Shown here one piece after another: positions 57,049-64,000 of a DNA stretch of 64,000 bases. Below the pieces are notes generated by a model that was not told the DNA's origin, did no database searches, and worked only from the letters and a program-made list of their open reading frames with translations. Origin of the DNA: Novosphingobium endophyticum (lineage in GTDB: Bacteria; Pseudomonadota; Alphaproteobacteria; Sphingomonadales; Sphingomonadaceae); assembly GCF_014640675.1 (NCBI RefSeq), contig NZ_BMHK01000012.1:63619-127618 (forward strand), written 5' to 3'. Each line of letters starts with the position of its first letter. Positions within the stretch are counted from its first letter, which is position 1. The position numbers and the translations under genes are program-made.

Positions 57049-57540
57049 TCACATTCGCTCGGCGAAACCGCCATAGCGTCCCCGGTGGAACAGCATGGGA
57101 TCGTCTTCGCGAAATGTTTCCATGCGCAGAACCTCGCCCATCACGAACCAGTGATCGCCCGCTTCGGTGACGGAATACAGGCGGCATTCGATGGATGCGA
57201 TGGAATTGGCGATCACCGGCAGGTCGTGATCGGACATCGTGAATTCGACGCCGACGAACTTGTCCCGCCCCTTCGCGGTTGCCGAACGGCACACGTCCTG
57301 CTGATCGCTGCCCAGCACGTTGACGCAGAAATTCCCCGCCTTTTCGATCAGCGGCCATGACGCGGACTTCTTGTCCGGAAAGAAGCCTACCAGCGGCGGG
57401 TCGAGAGAAACCGACGTGAACGACCCGATGACCATGCCCGTCGGCGTTTCACCCGCAAGCGCGGTGACCACGCAGACACCGGTCGGATAGCTGCCGAGCA
57501 CCTTGCGGAATTCGGCTGGATCGATCGTTGTCTCGCTCAC
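57049..57540 (-). CDS. Flavin reductase-like domain protein
   Basis: The 163-aa protein has the split-barrel flavin-reductase pattern: FRKVLGSYPTGVCVVTAL, GSFTSVSLDPPLVGFFPDK and FCVNVLG. It likely reduces FMN or FAD with NAD(P)H for a monooxygenase. The GTG at 57540 has AAAGGAAG about 6 nt upstream. It faces the aldehyde dehydrogenase across a 387-bp region holding a palindrome (57765). Confidence 0.88.
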   Translation of the reverse strand: MSETTIDPAEFRKVLGSYPTGVCVVTALAGETPTGMVIGSFTSVSLDPPLVGFFPDKKSASWPLIEKAGNFCVNVLGSDQQDVCRSATAKGRDKFVGVEFTMSDHDLPVIANSIASIECRLYSVTEAGDHWFVMGEVLRMETFREDDPMLFHRGRYGGFAERM

Positions 57541-57927
57541 GCTGGTCTTCCTTTCCGAGGTGCTGAAGCCTGTCTCTGCCGATACGGCAGGGCATTCGCA
57601 ATGCCCAGTTCCTGTCGCCATCATGGAGCGCGCCGCTCACCAGGAATGTCGCGTCGGCGTCCTGCCCGCTCAAGGCATCCGCGACAAGGGAAGATTGCCC
57701 GAACTTGTCGATGCTACCCCGGATTTCCGGGCGTGCCGCTGCGTGGAATGTTGCATTTTTATGATTTAATCGCGCAATTAAAACGCTTGCCATCGCTTCG
57801 TCAAAAGTGCAGGGGACAGGCTTGTGGCTGATCGCTGTTGGCGGTCTGGCCCGGTCGTCGACGTCGAGCTTTTCGTCTGGACCGATCGGCCGGAAACTGG
57901 TGTGCAAGACACAAGGGAAGATTCGAA
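57541..57927. other. Divergent promoter region with an AT-rich palindrome
   Basis: This 387-bp region contains no supported gene. Open frames that cross it have no family-like content. An AT-rich core (57750-57790) carries the palindrome listed separately and probably the promoters of the flavin reductase and aldehyde dehydrogenase genes. Confidence 0.45.
57765..57782. promoter_or_regulatory. Candidate operator palindrome TTTAAT-N6-ATTAAA
   Basis: TTTAATCGCGCAATTAAA pairs at 16 of 18 positions and sits in the only AT-rich part of a divergent promoter region. Size and symmetry suit a TetR- or MarR-type repressor. No such regulator gene is in the window, so the protein is unknown. Confidence 0.4.
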
Positions 57928-59352
57928 ATGGCTACTGCTGAAATGGTCGCAGAGACGCCCGTCGCTGCCGAAGTCGCTGAACTCGTCGCCCGTTCGCGCG
58001 CGGCGCAGGCGCAGATCGAGAACTATACGCAGGAGCAGGTCGATCGCCTGATTCGCGGCATGGTCTATGCCGTGTGCAAGCCCGGCATGGATGAGGAAAT
58101 CGCGCGGGAGACGGTCGAGGAAACGCAGCTCGGCAACTACGAGGGCAAGTTCAAGAAGATTTCCATCAAGACGCGCGCGGCGCTGATGGACATCATCGAT
58201 GACAAGTCCGTCGGCGTGATCGAGGAAATCCCCGAGCGCAACATCGTCAAGATCGCGAAGCCGGTCGGCGTGATCGGCGCGCTTTCGCCTTCGACCAATC
58301 CGGAGGCGACCCCGGTCATCAAGGCGATCTGCGCGGTCAAGGGTCGCAACTCGGTCATCATCTGCCCGCATCCGCGCGCCAAGTTCGTCAACGCCAAGAT
58401 CTGCAACCTGATGCGCGATGCGCTAGTCAAGATGGGCGCGCCGGCCGATCTCGTGATACCGATCGAGCAGCCCTCGGTCGAAAAGACCAACGAGGTGATG
58501 AAGCAGTGCGACCGCATTCTCGCCACCGGCGGCTCGGCGATGGTGAATGCGGCCTACAGTTCGGGCACTCCGGCGCTCGGCGTGGGGGTCGGCAATGCCG
58601 TCATCACCGTCGATGAAACCGCCGACCTCGACGACGCGGCGGAGAAGATCCTGATCTCGAAGACGCTCGACTACGCGGCTTCGTGCTCTTCGGACAACGC
58701 GGTAGTCCTGCTCGAGCCGATCTATGACACGATGCTCGCCAAGCTGCAGGAGAAGGGCGGTCTCGTGCTCAACGAGGAACAGAGGACCAAACTGCAGAAT
58801 GCGATCTGGGAAGACGGCGAGCATATCAACGCCAAGGTCGTCGCCCAGTCGCCGCAGTTCATCGCGGACTATGCGGGCTTCGAGATCCCGGAGGGCACGC
58901 AGTTCTTCATCGTGCCGGAGACCGGCATTGGCAAGCAGCACCCCTTCTCGGGCGAGAAGATGACGGTGACCATGGCGCTCTATCGCGCGAGGGACCTCGA
59001 CGAGGCGATCGAGCTGACCAACTCCATCCAGGCCTACCAAGGACAAGGTCACTCCTGCGGCATCTACTCGTCTTCGGACGAGAACATCACGAAGCTGGCG
59101 ATGCATACCAAGACCAGCCGCGTCATGGTCAACCAGCCGCAGTCCGCCTCCAACTCGGGTAACCTTTGGAACGGCATGCGTCAGACCTTCTCGCTGGGAT
59201 GTGGTTCGTGGGGCGGCAATGCCACCAACAACAACGTCTCGTGGCGCGACCTGATCAATGAAACCTGGGTCTCGAAACCACTGCCGACCCCCAAGGCGCT
59301 TCCGAGCGACGAGGACCTTTTCGGCAAGGACGTGATCGGGCTTGTGGGCTGA
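57928..59352 (+). CDS. CoA-acylating aldehyde dehydrogenase (EutE/SauS-like)
   Basis: The 474-aa protein resembles acylating aldehyde dehydrogenases, which form acyl-CoA from an aldehyde, CoA and NAD(P). The catalytic Cys is in DYAASCSSDNAVV, and GPV-type cofactor region KPVGVIGALSPSTNP and ATGGSAMVNAAYSSG are visible. Relatives act on acetaldehyde, succinate semialdehyde or sulfoacetaldehyde; the substrate here is open. It is upstream of the valine/isobutyrate operon but separated by the lipoprotein gene. Confidence 0.88.
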   Translation: MATAEMVAETPVAAEVAELVARSRAAQAQIENYTQEQVDRLIRGMVYAVCKPGMDEEIARETVEETQLGNYEGKFKKISIKTRAALMDIIDDKSVGVIEEIPERNIVKIAKPVGVIGALSPSTNPEATPVIKAICAVKGRNSVIICPHPRAKFVNAKICNLMRDALVKMGAPADLVIPIEQPSVEKTNEVMKQCDRILATGGSAMVNAAYSSGTPALGVGVGNAVITVDETADLDDAAEKILISKTLDYAASCSSDNAVVLLEPIYDTMLAKLQEKGGLVLNEEQRTKLQNAIWEDGEHINAKVVAQSPQFIADYAGFEIPEGTQFFIVPETGIGKQHPFSGEKMTVTMALYRARDLDEAIELTNSIQAYQGQGHSCGIYSSSDENITKLAMHTKTSRVMVNQPQSASNSGNLWNGMRQTFSLGCGSWGGNATNNNVSWRDLINETWVSKPLPTPKALPSDEDLFGKDVIGLVG

Positions 59353-59422
59353 GCTTTTACGGCAACCGGAAGGGGTCGGGGGCGTTTCCCGGTCCATTCC
59401 GGAATCGTGAAGGAGCAGACTG

Positions 59423-59893
59423 ATGAATAAGACTTCCCTGATTGCCGCGGCCGCGCTCGCGATGGCTCTTGCCGCCTGTTCGAAGGAACCGGCGGGCGAA
59501 GAGGCATCGCAAACCGAAGCGGCCGGGCCGGCGGCAACCGGCGACGCCTCGGTGGCGCCGGCGCATCCGGTGGAGCAAAACGCGATTCCCGACGTGCTGC
59601 GCGGGCGCTGGGGCATGGTGCCGGCGGACTGCACGAGCACCCGGGGTGATGCCAAGGGGTTGCTTACGATCGGCTCCGACAAGCTGGAATTCTACGAATC
59701 GGTCGCATCGCTGGGGCCGATCAGGGAAGCTGGCCCCGACAGCATCAGCGCGTCGTTCGCGTTCTCTGGCGAGGGCGAATCCTGGATCGAGGAAGTCACG
59801 CTTTCGACGCCCGATGGCGGCAAGACGCTGGTGCGGGAAGACACTGGTCTGGACGCGCAGCCGGGACCATTCACCTATACGAAGTGCCCGTAG
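59423..59893 (+). CDS. Putative lipoprotein of unknown function
   Basis: The 156-aa protein has a signal and lipobox (AALAMALAACSKE), a low-complexity Ala/Glu-rich linker and a C-terminal beta-rich domain with one Cys pair (PADCTSTRGDAKG and YTKCP). The type is frequent in sphingomonads but has no known role. A GAAGGAG lies about 9 nt before the ATG. It shares direction with the surrounding genes. Confidence 0.8.
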   Translation: MNKTSLIAAAALAMALAACSKEPAGEEASQTEAAGPAATGDASVAPAHPVEQNAIPDVLRGRWGMVPADCTSTRGDAKGLLTIGSDKLEFYESVASLGPIREAGPDSISASFAFSGEGESWIEEVTLSTPDGGKTLVREDTGLDAQPGPFTYTKCP

Positions 59894-59918
59894 GGGCAGA
59901 GACACTACAGGGGCAGAC

Positions 59919-61061
59919 ATGACCGAACAGTTCGGCCTGACGGAAGATCAGATTGCGATCCAGGAGACCGCGCGCAAGTTCACCGCGGACATGATCACGC
60001 CCTTTGCGGCGGAGTGGGACGAGCAGCACCATTATCCCGTCGACGTGTGGAAGGCTGCCGGAGAGCTGGGTTTCGGCGCTATCTATGTCTCCGAGGAGAG
60101 CGGCGGCATCGGGCTTGGCCGTCTCGACGCCGCGCTGATCATGGAGGCGATGTCCTACGGCTGTCCGGCGACCTCCGCCTATATTTCGATCCACAACATG
60201 GTTTCGTGGATGATCGACACCTTCGCGGACCAGCAGCTCAAGGATCGCTATCTCCCGTCGCTCGTGACGATGGAGAAGATCGGTTCCTACTGCCTGACCG
60301 AGCCCGGTTCGGGTTCCGACGCGGCGGCGCTCAAGACTTCCGCCCGGCTGGACGGCGATCATTACGTGCTCAATGGCACCAAGCAGTTCATCTCGGGCGG
60401 CGGCTACAATGACGTCTATGTCGTCATGGCCCGCACCGGCGAGCACAAGTCGCGCGGCATTTCCTGCTTCGTGATCGACAAGGACACGCCCGGCGTCAGC
60501 TTCGGCGCGCCCGAGAAGAAGCTCGGCTGGAACGCCTCGCCCACCGCGCAGGTGATCTTCGAGGATGCCCGCATTCCCGCCGAAAATCGCGTCGGCGCGG
60601 AAGGCGACGGGTTCAAGTTCGCGATGGCGGGCCTCGACGGCGGCCGTCTCAATATCGGCGCCTGCTCGCTGGGCGGCGCGCAGCGCTGCCTCGACGAGGC
60701 GATCCAGTACGTCAAGGACCGCAAGCAGTTCGACCAGCCCATCGCCGAGTTCCAGAACACCCAGTTCACGCTTGCCCAGATGGCCGCCGAGCTGGAGGCG
60801 GCCCGCGCACTGCTCTATCTCGCCGCTGCCAAGGTGACGGCCGGCGCGCCGGACAAGACCCGCTTTGCGGCCATGGCCAAGATGCTGGCCAGCGATACCG
60901 GCTCCTCGGTGGTCGATCGGGCGCTGCAGCTGTTCGGCGGCTACGGCTATCTCAGGGACTATCCGATCGAGCGCTTCTGGCGCGACCTTCGGGTTCACCG
61001 TATCCTCGAAGGGACGAACGAAGTCATGCGCATGATCATCGGGCGGGACCTGCTCAAGTGA
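59919..61061 (+). CDS. Acyl-CoA dehydrogenase, probably isobutyryl-CoA dehydrogenase
   Basis: The 380-aa flavoprotein has CLTEPGSGSDAAALKT and the FAD-binding QLFGGYGYLRDYP. The catalytic Glu is in RILEGTNEVMRMI. Its place before HIBCH-, enoyl-CoA-hydratase- and mmsB-type genes points to isobutyryl-CoA to methacrylyl-CoA oxidation in valine degradation. Its stop overlaps the next gene (TGATG). Confidence 0.9.
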   Translation: MTEQFGLTEDQIAIQETARKFTADMITPFAAEWDEQHHYPVDVWKAAGELGFGAIYVSEESGGIGLGRLDAALIMEAMSYGCPATSAYISIHNMVSWMIDTFADQQLKDRYLPSLVTMEKIGSYCLTEPGSGSDAAALKTSARLDGDHYVLNGTKQFISGGGYNDVYVVMARTGEHKSRGISCFVIDKDTPGVSFGAPEKKLGWNASPTAQVIFEDARIPAENRVGAEGDGFKFAMAGLDGGRLNIGACSLGGAQRCLDEAIQYVKDRKQFDQPIAEFQNTQFTLAQMAAELEAARALLYLAAAKVTAGAPDKTRFAAMAKMLASDTGSSVVDRALQLFGGYGYLRDYPIERFWRDLRVHRILEGTNEVMRMIIGRDLLK

Positions 61062-62104
61062 TGACCGACGAACTGCTCATCCGGCGCGACGGCGTTGCCG
61101 GACACATTTCGCTCAATCGTCCCAAGGCGATCCATGCCCTTACGTTCGACATGTGCCGGGGCATGAGCGCCGCACTCGCCGACTGGGAGCAGGACGACAA
61201 CGTCGCATCGGTCATGCTCGACCACAGCGAGGGCAGGGGTTTCTGCTCGGGCGGCGACATCAACCTGCTGCGCCAGTCAGCCCTCAGTGACGGTGGCGTT
61301 TCAGGTCGCCGGTTCTTCTTCGAGGAATACCGGCTCAACCATCAGATGTTCACATATTCCAAGCCGCTCGTCGCCTTCATGGACGGGATCACCATGGGGG
61401 GCGGTGTCGGCATCGCCATGCCCGCCAGCTATCGCGTCGCGACCGAAAACACCCGTTTCGCCATGCCGGAGACGGGCATTGGCCTGTTTCCCGACGTCGG
61501 CGGCGGCTGGTACCTGTCGCGCCTCGATGGCGGCGTCGGCGAGTACCTTGCACTGACCGGCGCGCGCCTCAAGGGGGAGGACTGCCTCTGGGCCGGGCTT
61601 GCCACCCATTACCTGCCCAGCGAGACCCTGCCGGAGGCGAAGCGGCGCATTGCCGCGGGTCACGAGATCGCGGGCGTGCTGAGCGCGCTCGCCGTGACGC
61701 CGCCCGAACCGCAGATCGCCGAGCACGAAGCCGCGATCCGCAGGCATTTCTCCTTCGATACGCTCGAGGAGATTCTGGCTTCTCTGGAAACCGACGACAG
61801 CGAATGGGCGGCAAGGGAACTGGCCACGCTCAGGACCAAGAGCCCGCAGGCCTGCAAGGTCTCGCTGCGCCAGCTTGCCGGGTCGCGGAAGCTGGCGACT
61901 TTCGCGGAGAACATGACGATGGAATACCGCATCGGCTCGCGCGTGCTGACGCTGCCTGACTTTGCGGAGGGCGTGCGCGCGGTGATCGTCGACAAGGACA
62001 ACGCCCCGAAATGGCAGCCCGCAACGCCCGAAGGCGTGACCGATCAAATGCTGGACGCGATCTTCGCGCCGCTCCCCACGCAAGAGGAATGGAAACCCCT
62101 ATGA
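61061..62104 (+). CDS. 3-hydroxyisobutyryl-CoA hydrolase-like (HIBCH) crotonase-family protein
   Basis: The 347-aa protein is longer than hydratases and matches [16 protein letters not shown] and [12 protein letters not shown] form the oxyanion hole, and the second Glu is kept ([15 protein letters not shown]) while the first is Gly, as usual for HIBCH. It would release 3-hydroxyisobutyrate from its CoA ester. An in-frame GTG at 61058 is an alternative start. Its stop overlaps the enoyl-CoA hydratase start (ATGA). Confidence 0.9.
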   Translation: MTDELLIRRDGVAGHISLNRPKAIHALTFDMCRGMSAALADWEQDDNVASVMLDHSEGRGFCSGGDINLLRQSALSDGGVSGRRFFFEEYRLNHQMFTYSKPLVAFMDGITMGGGVGIAMPASYRVATENTRFAMPETGIGLFPDVGGGWYLSRLDGGVGEYLALTGARLKGEDCLWAGLATHYLPSETLPEAKRRIAAGHEIAGVLSALAVTPPEPQIAEHEAAIRRHFSFDTLEEILASLETDDSEWAARELATLRTKSPQACKVSLRQLAGSRKLATFAENMTMEYRIGSRVLTLPDFAEGVRAVIVDKDNAPKWQPATPEGVTDQMLDAIFAPLPTQEEWKPL

Positions 62105-62883
62105 GCTATGAGATGATCCTTGTCGAACAGAAGGCTGCGGTCACCCTGATCACGCTCAACCGCCCGCAGGCGCTCAATGCGCTCAACTCGCAGGTTCTGG
62201 ACGAGCTGATCGGTGCCTTCGCACGGTTCGAGGCGGACAAGTCGCAGCTCTGCGCAGTCGTGACCGGCTCGGGCGACAAGGCTTTCGCCGCCGGGGCGGA
62301 CATCAAGGAGATGTCGGACAAGCCGGGCGCAGCCTTCTATTCGGAAGACTTCTTCTCCGGCTGGACCGACAAGCTGGTCAAGGCCGTGCGCAAGCCCTGG
62401 ATCGCGGCGGTCAACGGCTTTGCACTGGGCGGCGGCTGTGAGGTCGCGATGATGGCGGACTTCATCATCGCTTCCGAAACCGCGAAGTTCGGCCAGCCCG
62501 AGATCAAACTGGGCGTGGCGCCGGGCATGGGCGGCTCGCAGCGACTGACCCGCGCTGTCGGCAAGTCGAAGGCCATGGACATGTGCCTCACCGGCCGCAT
62601 GATGGACGCGGCCGAGGCCGAGCGTTCAGGTCTGGTGAGCCGCGTCGTGCCCGCCGACAAACTGCTTGAAGAGGCATTGAAAACGGCTGAGACCATCGCC
62701 GCGATGCCGCCGCTCGCCGCGATGATGAACAAGGAACTGGTCGACATGGCTTTCGAGACCACGCTCGACACCGGCCTTATCATGGAGCGCCGCATGTTCC
62801 AGGTGCTCACCGCCACCGAGGACAAGGTGGAGGGGATGAAGGCGTTTGTCGAGAAGCGTCCGGGCGTCTGGAAGGGGCGGTAA
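62101..62883 (+). CDS. Enoyl-CoA hydratase
   Basis: The 260-aa crotonase has both catalytic Glu residues ([12 protein letters not shown] and [19 protein letters not shown] in parts) and the oxyanion [11 protein letters not shown]. In this operon it probably hydrates methacrylyl-CoA to 3-hydroxyisobutyryl-CoA. The ATG overlaps the HIBCH stop. A perfect 31-bp inverted repeat follows. Confidence 0.93.
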   Translation: MSYEMILVEQKAAVTLITLNRPQALNALNSQVLDELIGAFARFEADKSQLCAVVTGSGDKAFAAGADIKEMSDKPGAAFYSEDFFSGWTDKLVKAVRKPWIAAVNGFALGGGCEVAMMADFIIASETAKFGQPEIKLGVAPGMGGSQRLTRAVGKSKAMDMCLTGRMMDAAEAERSGLVSRVVPADKLLEEALKTAETIAAMPPLAAMMNKELVDMAFETTLDTGLIMERRMFQVLTATEDKVEGMKAFVEKRPGVWKGR

Positions 62884-62889
62884 TACAGG

Positions 62890-62996
62890 CGTCATCCCGG
62901 ACTTGCTCCGGGACCGGTGGCTGTCGATCGGCACAGCTTCTCTGCGAGGCTGCGCGTAAACACTTCCACCGGTCCCGGAGCAAGTCCGGGATGACG
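62890..62996. repeat. 31-bp inverted repeat, REP-type palindrome
   Basis: Arms 62890-62920 and 62966-62996 are perfect inverse complements (outer ends CGTCATCCCGG and CCGGGATGACG) around a 45-nt spacer. Such GTCATCCCGGACTTG-type palindromes are scattered in sphingomonad genomes. Between co-directional genes it may stabilise the upstream message. The right arm ends 16 nt before the mmsB start, so it could occlude its ribosome site. Confidence 0.8.
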
Positions 62997-63011
62997 AGGA
63001 GGAGAGATATC

Positions 63012-63881
63012 ATGAAGATCGCATTCATCGGCCTTGGCAACATGGGCGGCGGCATGGCCGCGAATCTGGTCAAGGCCGGTCACGAGGTTCATGCCTTCGA
63101 TCTGTCCGAGGATGCGCTGGCCAAGGCGCAGGAGCACGGCTGCGCCATTCATTCGGCGGTTCCCGAGGCGGTGGCGAATGTTGATGCGGTCGTCACCATG
63201 CTGCCCAACGGGGCCATCGTGAAGAGCGTTTACACCGGGGAGGTCATCGGCAAGGCCCCCAAGGGTGCACTGTTCCTCGACTGTTCGACCATCGATGTCG
63301 CCACCGCGCGGGAAGTGGCCGGCCTTGCCGAGGCGGCTGGATACCGGATGGTCGATGCCCCGGTCTCGGGAGGAATTGCCGCGGCCAACGCCGGCACGCT
63401 GACGTTCATGGTCGGCGGCGCCGATGAGGCGTTCGGGAAGGCAAAGGCCATTCTCGAACCCATGGCCAAGGCGGTGATCCATGCTGGTGCTATCGGCAGC
63501 GGGCAGGTCGCCAAGATGTGCAACAACATGCTGCTGGCGATCCACATGATCGGCACCTGCGAAGCACTGGCACTGGCTGAAAAGGCCGGTCTCGATCCGC
63601 AGACGTTCTACGAAATCTCCTCGAAGTCCACCGGCTACAACTGGTCGCTGAACGACTATACGCCGGCGCCTGGGATCGGCGCGCCCAGCCCGGCGGACAA
63701 CGGATACCAGGGCGGTTTCGCCTCCGCGCTGATGCTCAAGGACCTGCGCCTCGCCATGGAGGGCGCGGCAGGTGCCGGGGCTACCGTCCCGATGGGAGAA
63801 CATGCGACGAGGATTTACGATGCTTTCGTCGAGGCCGGCGGCGGCGGCAAGGACTTCGGGGCGATCTTCACGACGCTTTAA
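63012..63881 (+). CDS. mmsB: 3-hydroxyisobutyrate dehydrogenase
   Basis: The 289-aa protein has the Rossmann motif AFIGLGNMGGGM, DAPVSGGIAAANAG and the catalytic Lys in GSGQVAKMCNN. It oxidises 3-hydroxyisobutyrate to methylmalonate semialdehyde in valine degradation. The ATG at 63012 follows GGAGGAG. It completes the set of four valine-pathway genes; no mmsA-type gene is seen within the window. Confidence 0.93.
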   Translation: MKIAFIGLGNMGGGMAANLVKAGHEVHAFDLSEDALAKAQEHGCAIHSAVPEAVANVDAVVTMLPNGAIVKSVYTGEVIGKAPKGALFLDCSTIDVATAREVAGLAEAAGYRMVDAPVSGGIAAANAGTLTFMVGGADEAFGKAKAILEPMAKAVIHAGAIGSGQVAKMCNNMLLAIHMIGTCEALALAEKAGLDPQTFYEISSKSTGYNWSLNDYTPAPGIGAPSPADNGYQGGFASALMLKDLRLAMEGAAGAGATVPMGEHATRIYDAFVEAGGGGKDFGAIFTTL

Positions 63882-63919
63882 AGTCCCCTTGGAGGCAGGG
63901 GAATCGGGTGAATGAGTTC

Positions 63920-64000
63920 TCACGAGATGAGGCTGACGAGGAAGTCCTCGTCCCAGCTGGCGGCCAAGCGCTTTGATGTCATGGATAGCTTGGTCGGATG
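63920..64000 (-). CDS. Possible 3' end of an unidentified minus-strand gene (partial)
   Basis: The last 26 codons of a minus-strand frame (ending SKRLAASWDEDFLVSLIS) run off the window edge. The codon use looks coding-like, but the piece is too short for a family assignment. It would be convergent with mmsB. Confidence 0.3.
   Translation of the reverse strand, partial: HPTKLSMTSKRLAASWDEDFLVSLIS

Overview
The window looks like a chromosomal segment of an alphaproteobacterium of the Sphingomonadales, most like Novosphingobium or Sphingobium. That placement is inferred from the high-GC coding style, the argJ/secA neighbourhood, two large TonB-dependent receptors, many acyl-CoA catabolic genes and a palindromic repeat of the GTCATCCCGG type. 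I see no rRNA, tRNA, CRISPR array or insertion sequence. Genes are densely packed, with many ATGA or TGATG stop/start overlaps that mark operons.

Bases 1-13,000: a phospholipase D-like protein coupled to GTP cyclohydrolase I (folE); a RES/Xre toxin-antitoxin pair; and a caa3-type cytochrome oxidase cluster. The oxidase cluster holds CoxII fused to cytochrome c, a long CoxI with a C-terminal membrane extension, CtaG, a cytochrome b561 and two further cytochromes c. An argJ - glutathione transferase - inositol-phosphatase-like operon follows. Bases 13,000-20,500: a small secreted protein, secA, and an iron-uptake operon (TonB siderophore receptor, membrane protein, PepSY protein) behind a Fur-like palindrome.

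Bases 20,500-36,300 are accessory catabolic DNA centred on five family III (CaiB/BaiF) CoA-transferases. A minus-strand operon runs MaoC-like dehydratase, two CoA-transferases, hydroxyisobutyrate-dehydrogenase-like protein, SMP-30 lactonase, MHS transporter. It lies beside a CoA-transferase - GntR - isochorismatase-fold operon, and both promoters carry nearly the same ATAATGCATTAT palindrome. A second module holds an IclR regulator, an aldo/keto reductase, a crotonase-fold protein, a collapsed KstD-type flavoprotein gene and another CoA-transferase pair. In each pair only one subunit keeps the catalytic Asp, which suggests heteromeric transferases. The substrates are unknown.

Bases 36,300-50,300: a plant-polysaccharide locus with a tryptophan-halogenase-family flavoprotein, a large TonB receptor, a ROK sugar kinase, a GH74 xyloglucanase, a sialate-O-acetylesterase-type enzyme, a GH5 mannanase-like enzyme and a carboxylesterase. 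An AraC regulator remnant sits at its left edge. Bases 50,400-57,600: an oxygenase module with a Rieske oxygenase, amidohydrolase, 2Fe-2S ferredoxin, P450, SDR, alpha/beta hydrolase and flavin reductase. Bases 57,900-63,900: a CoA-acylating aldehyde dehydrogenase, a lipoprotein, and a valine/isobutyrate operon (acyl-CoA dehydrogenase, HIBCH-like hydrolase, enoyl-CoA hydratase, mmsB) interrupted by a 31-bp inverted repeat.
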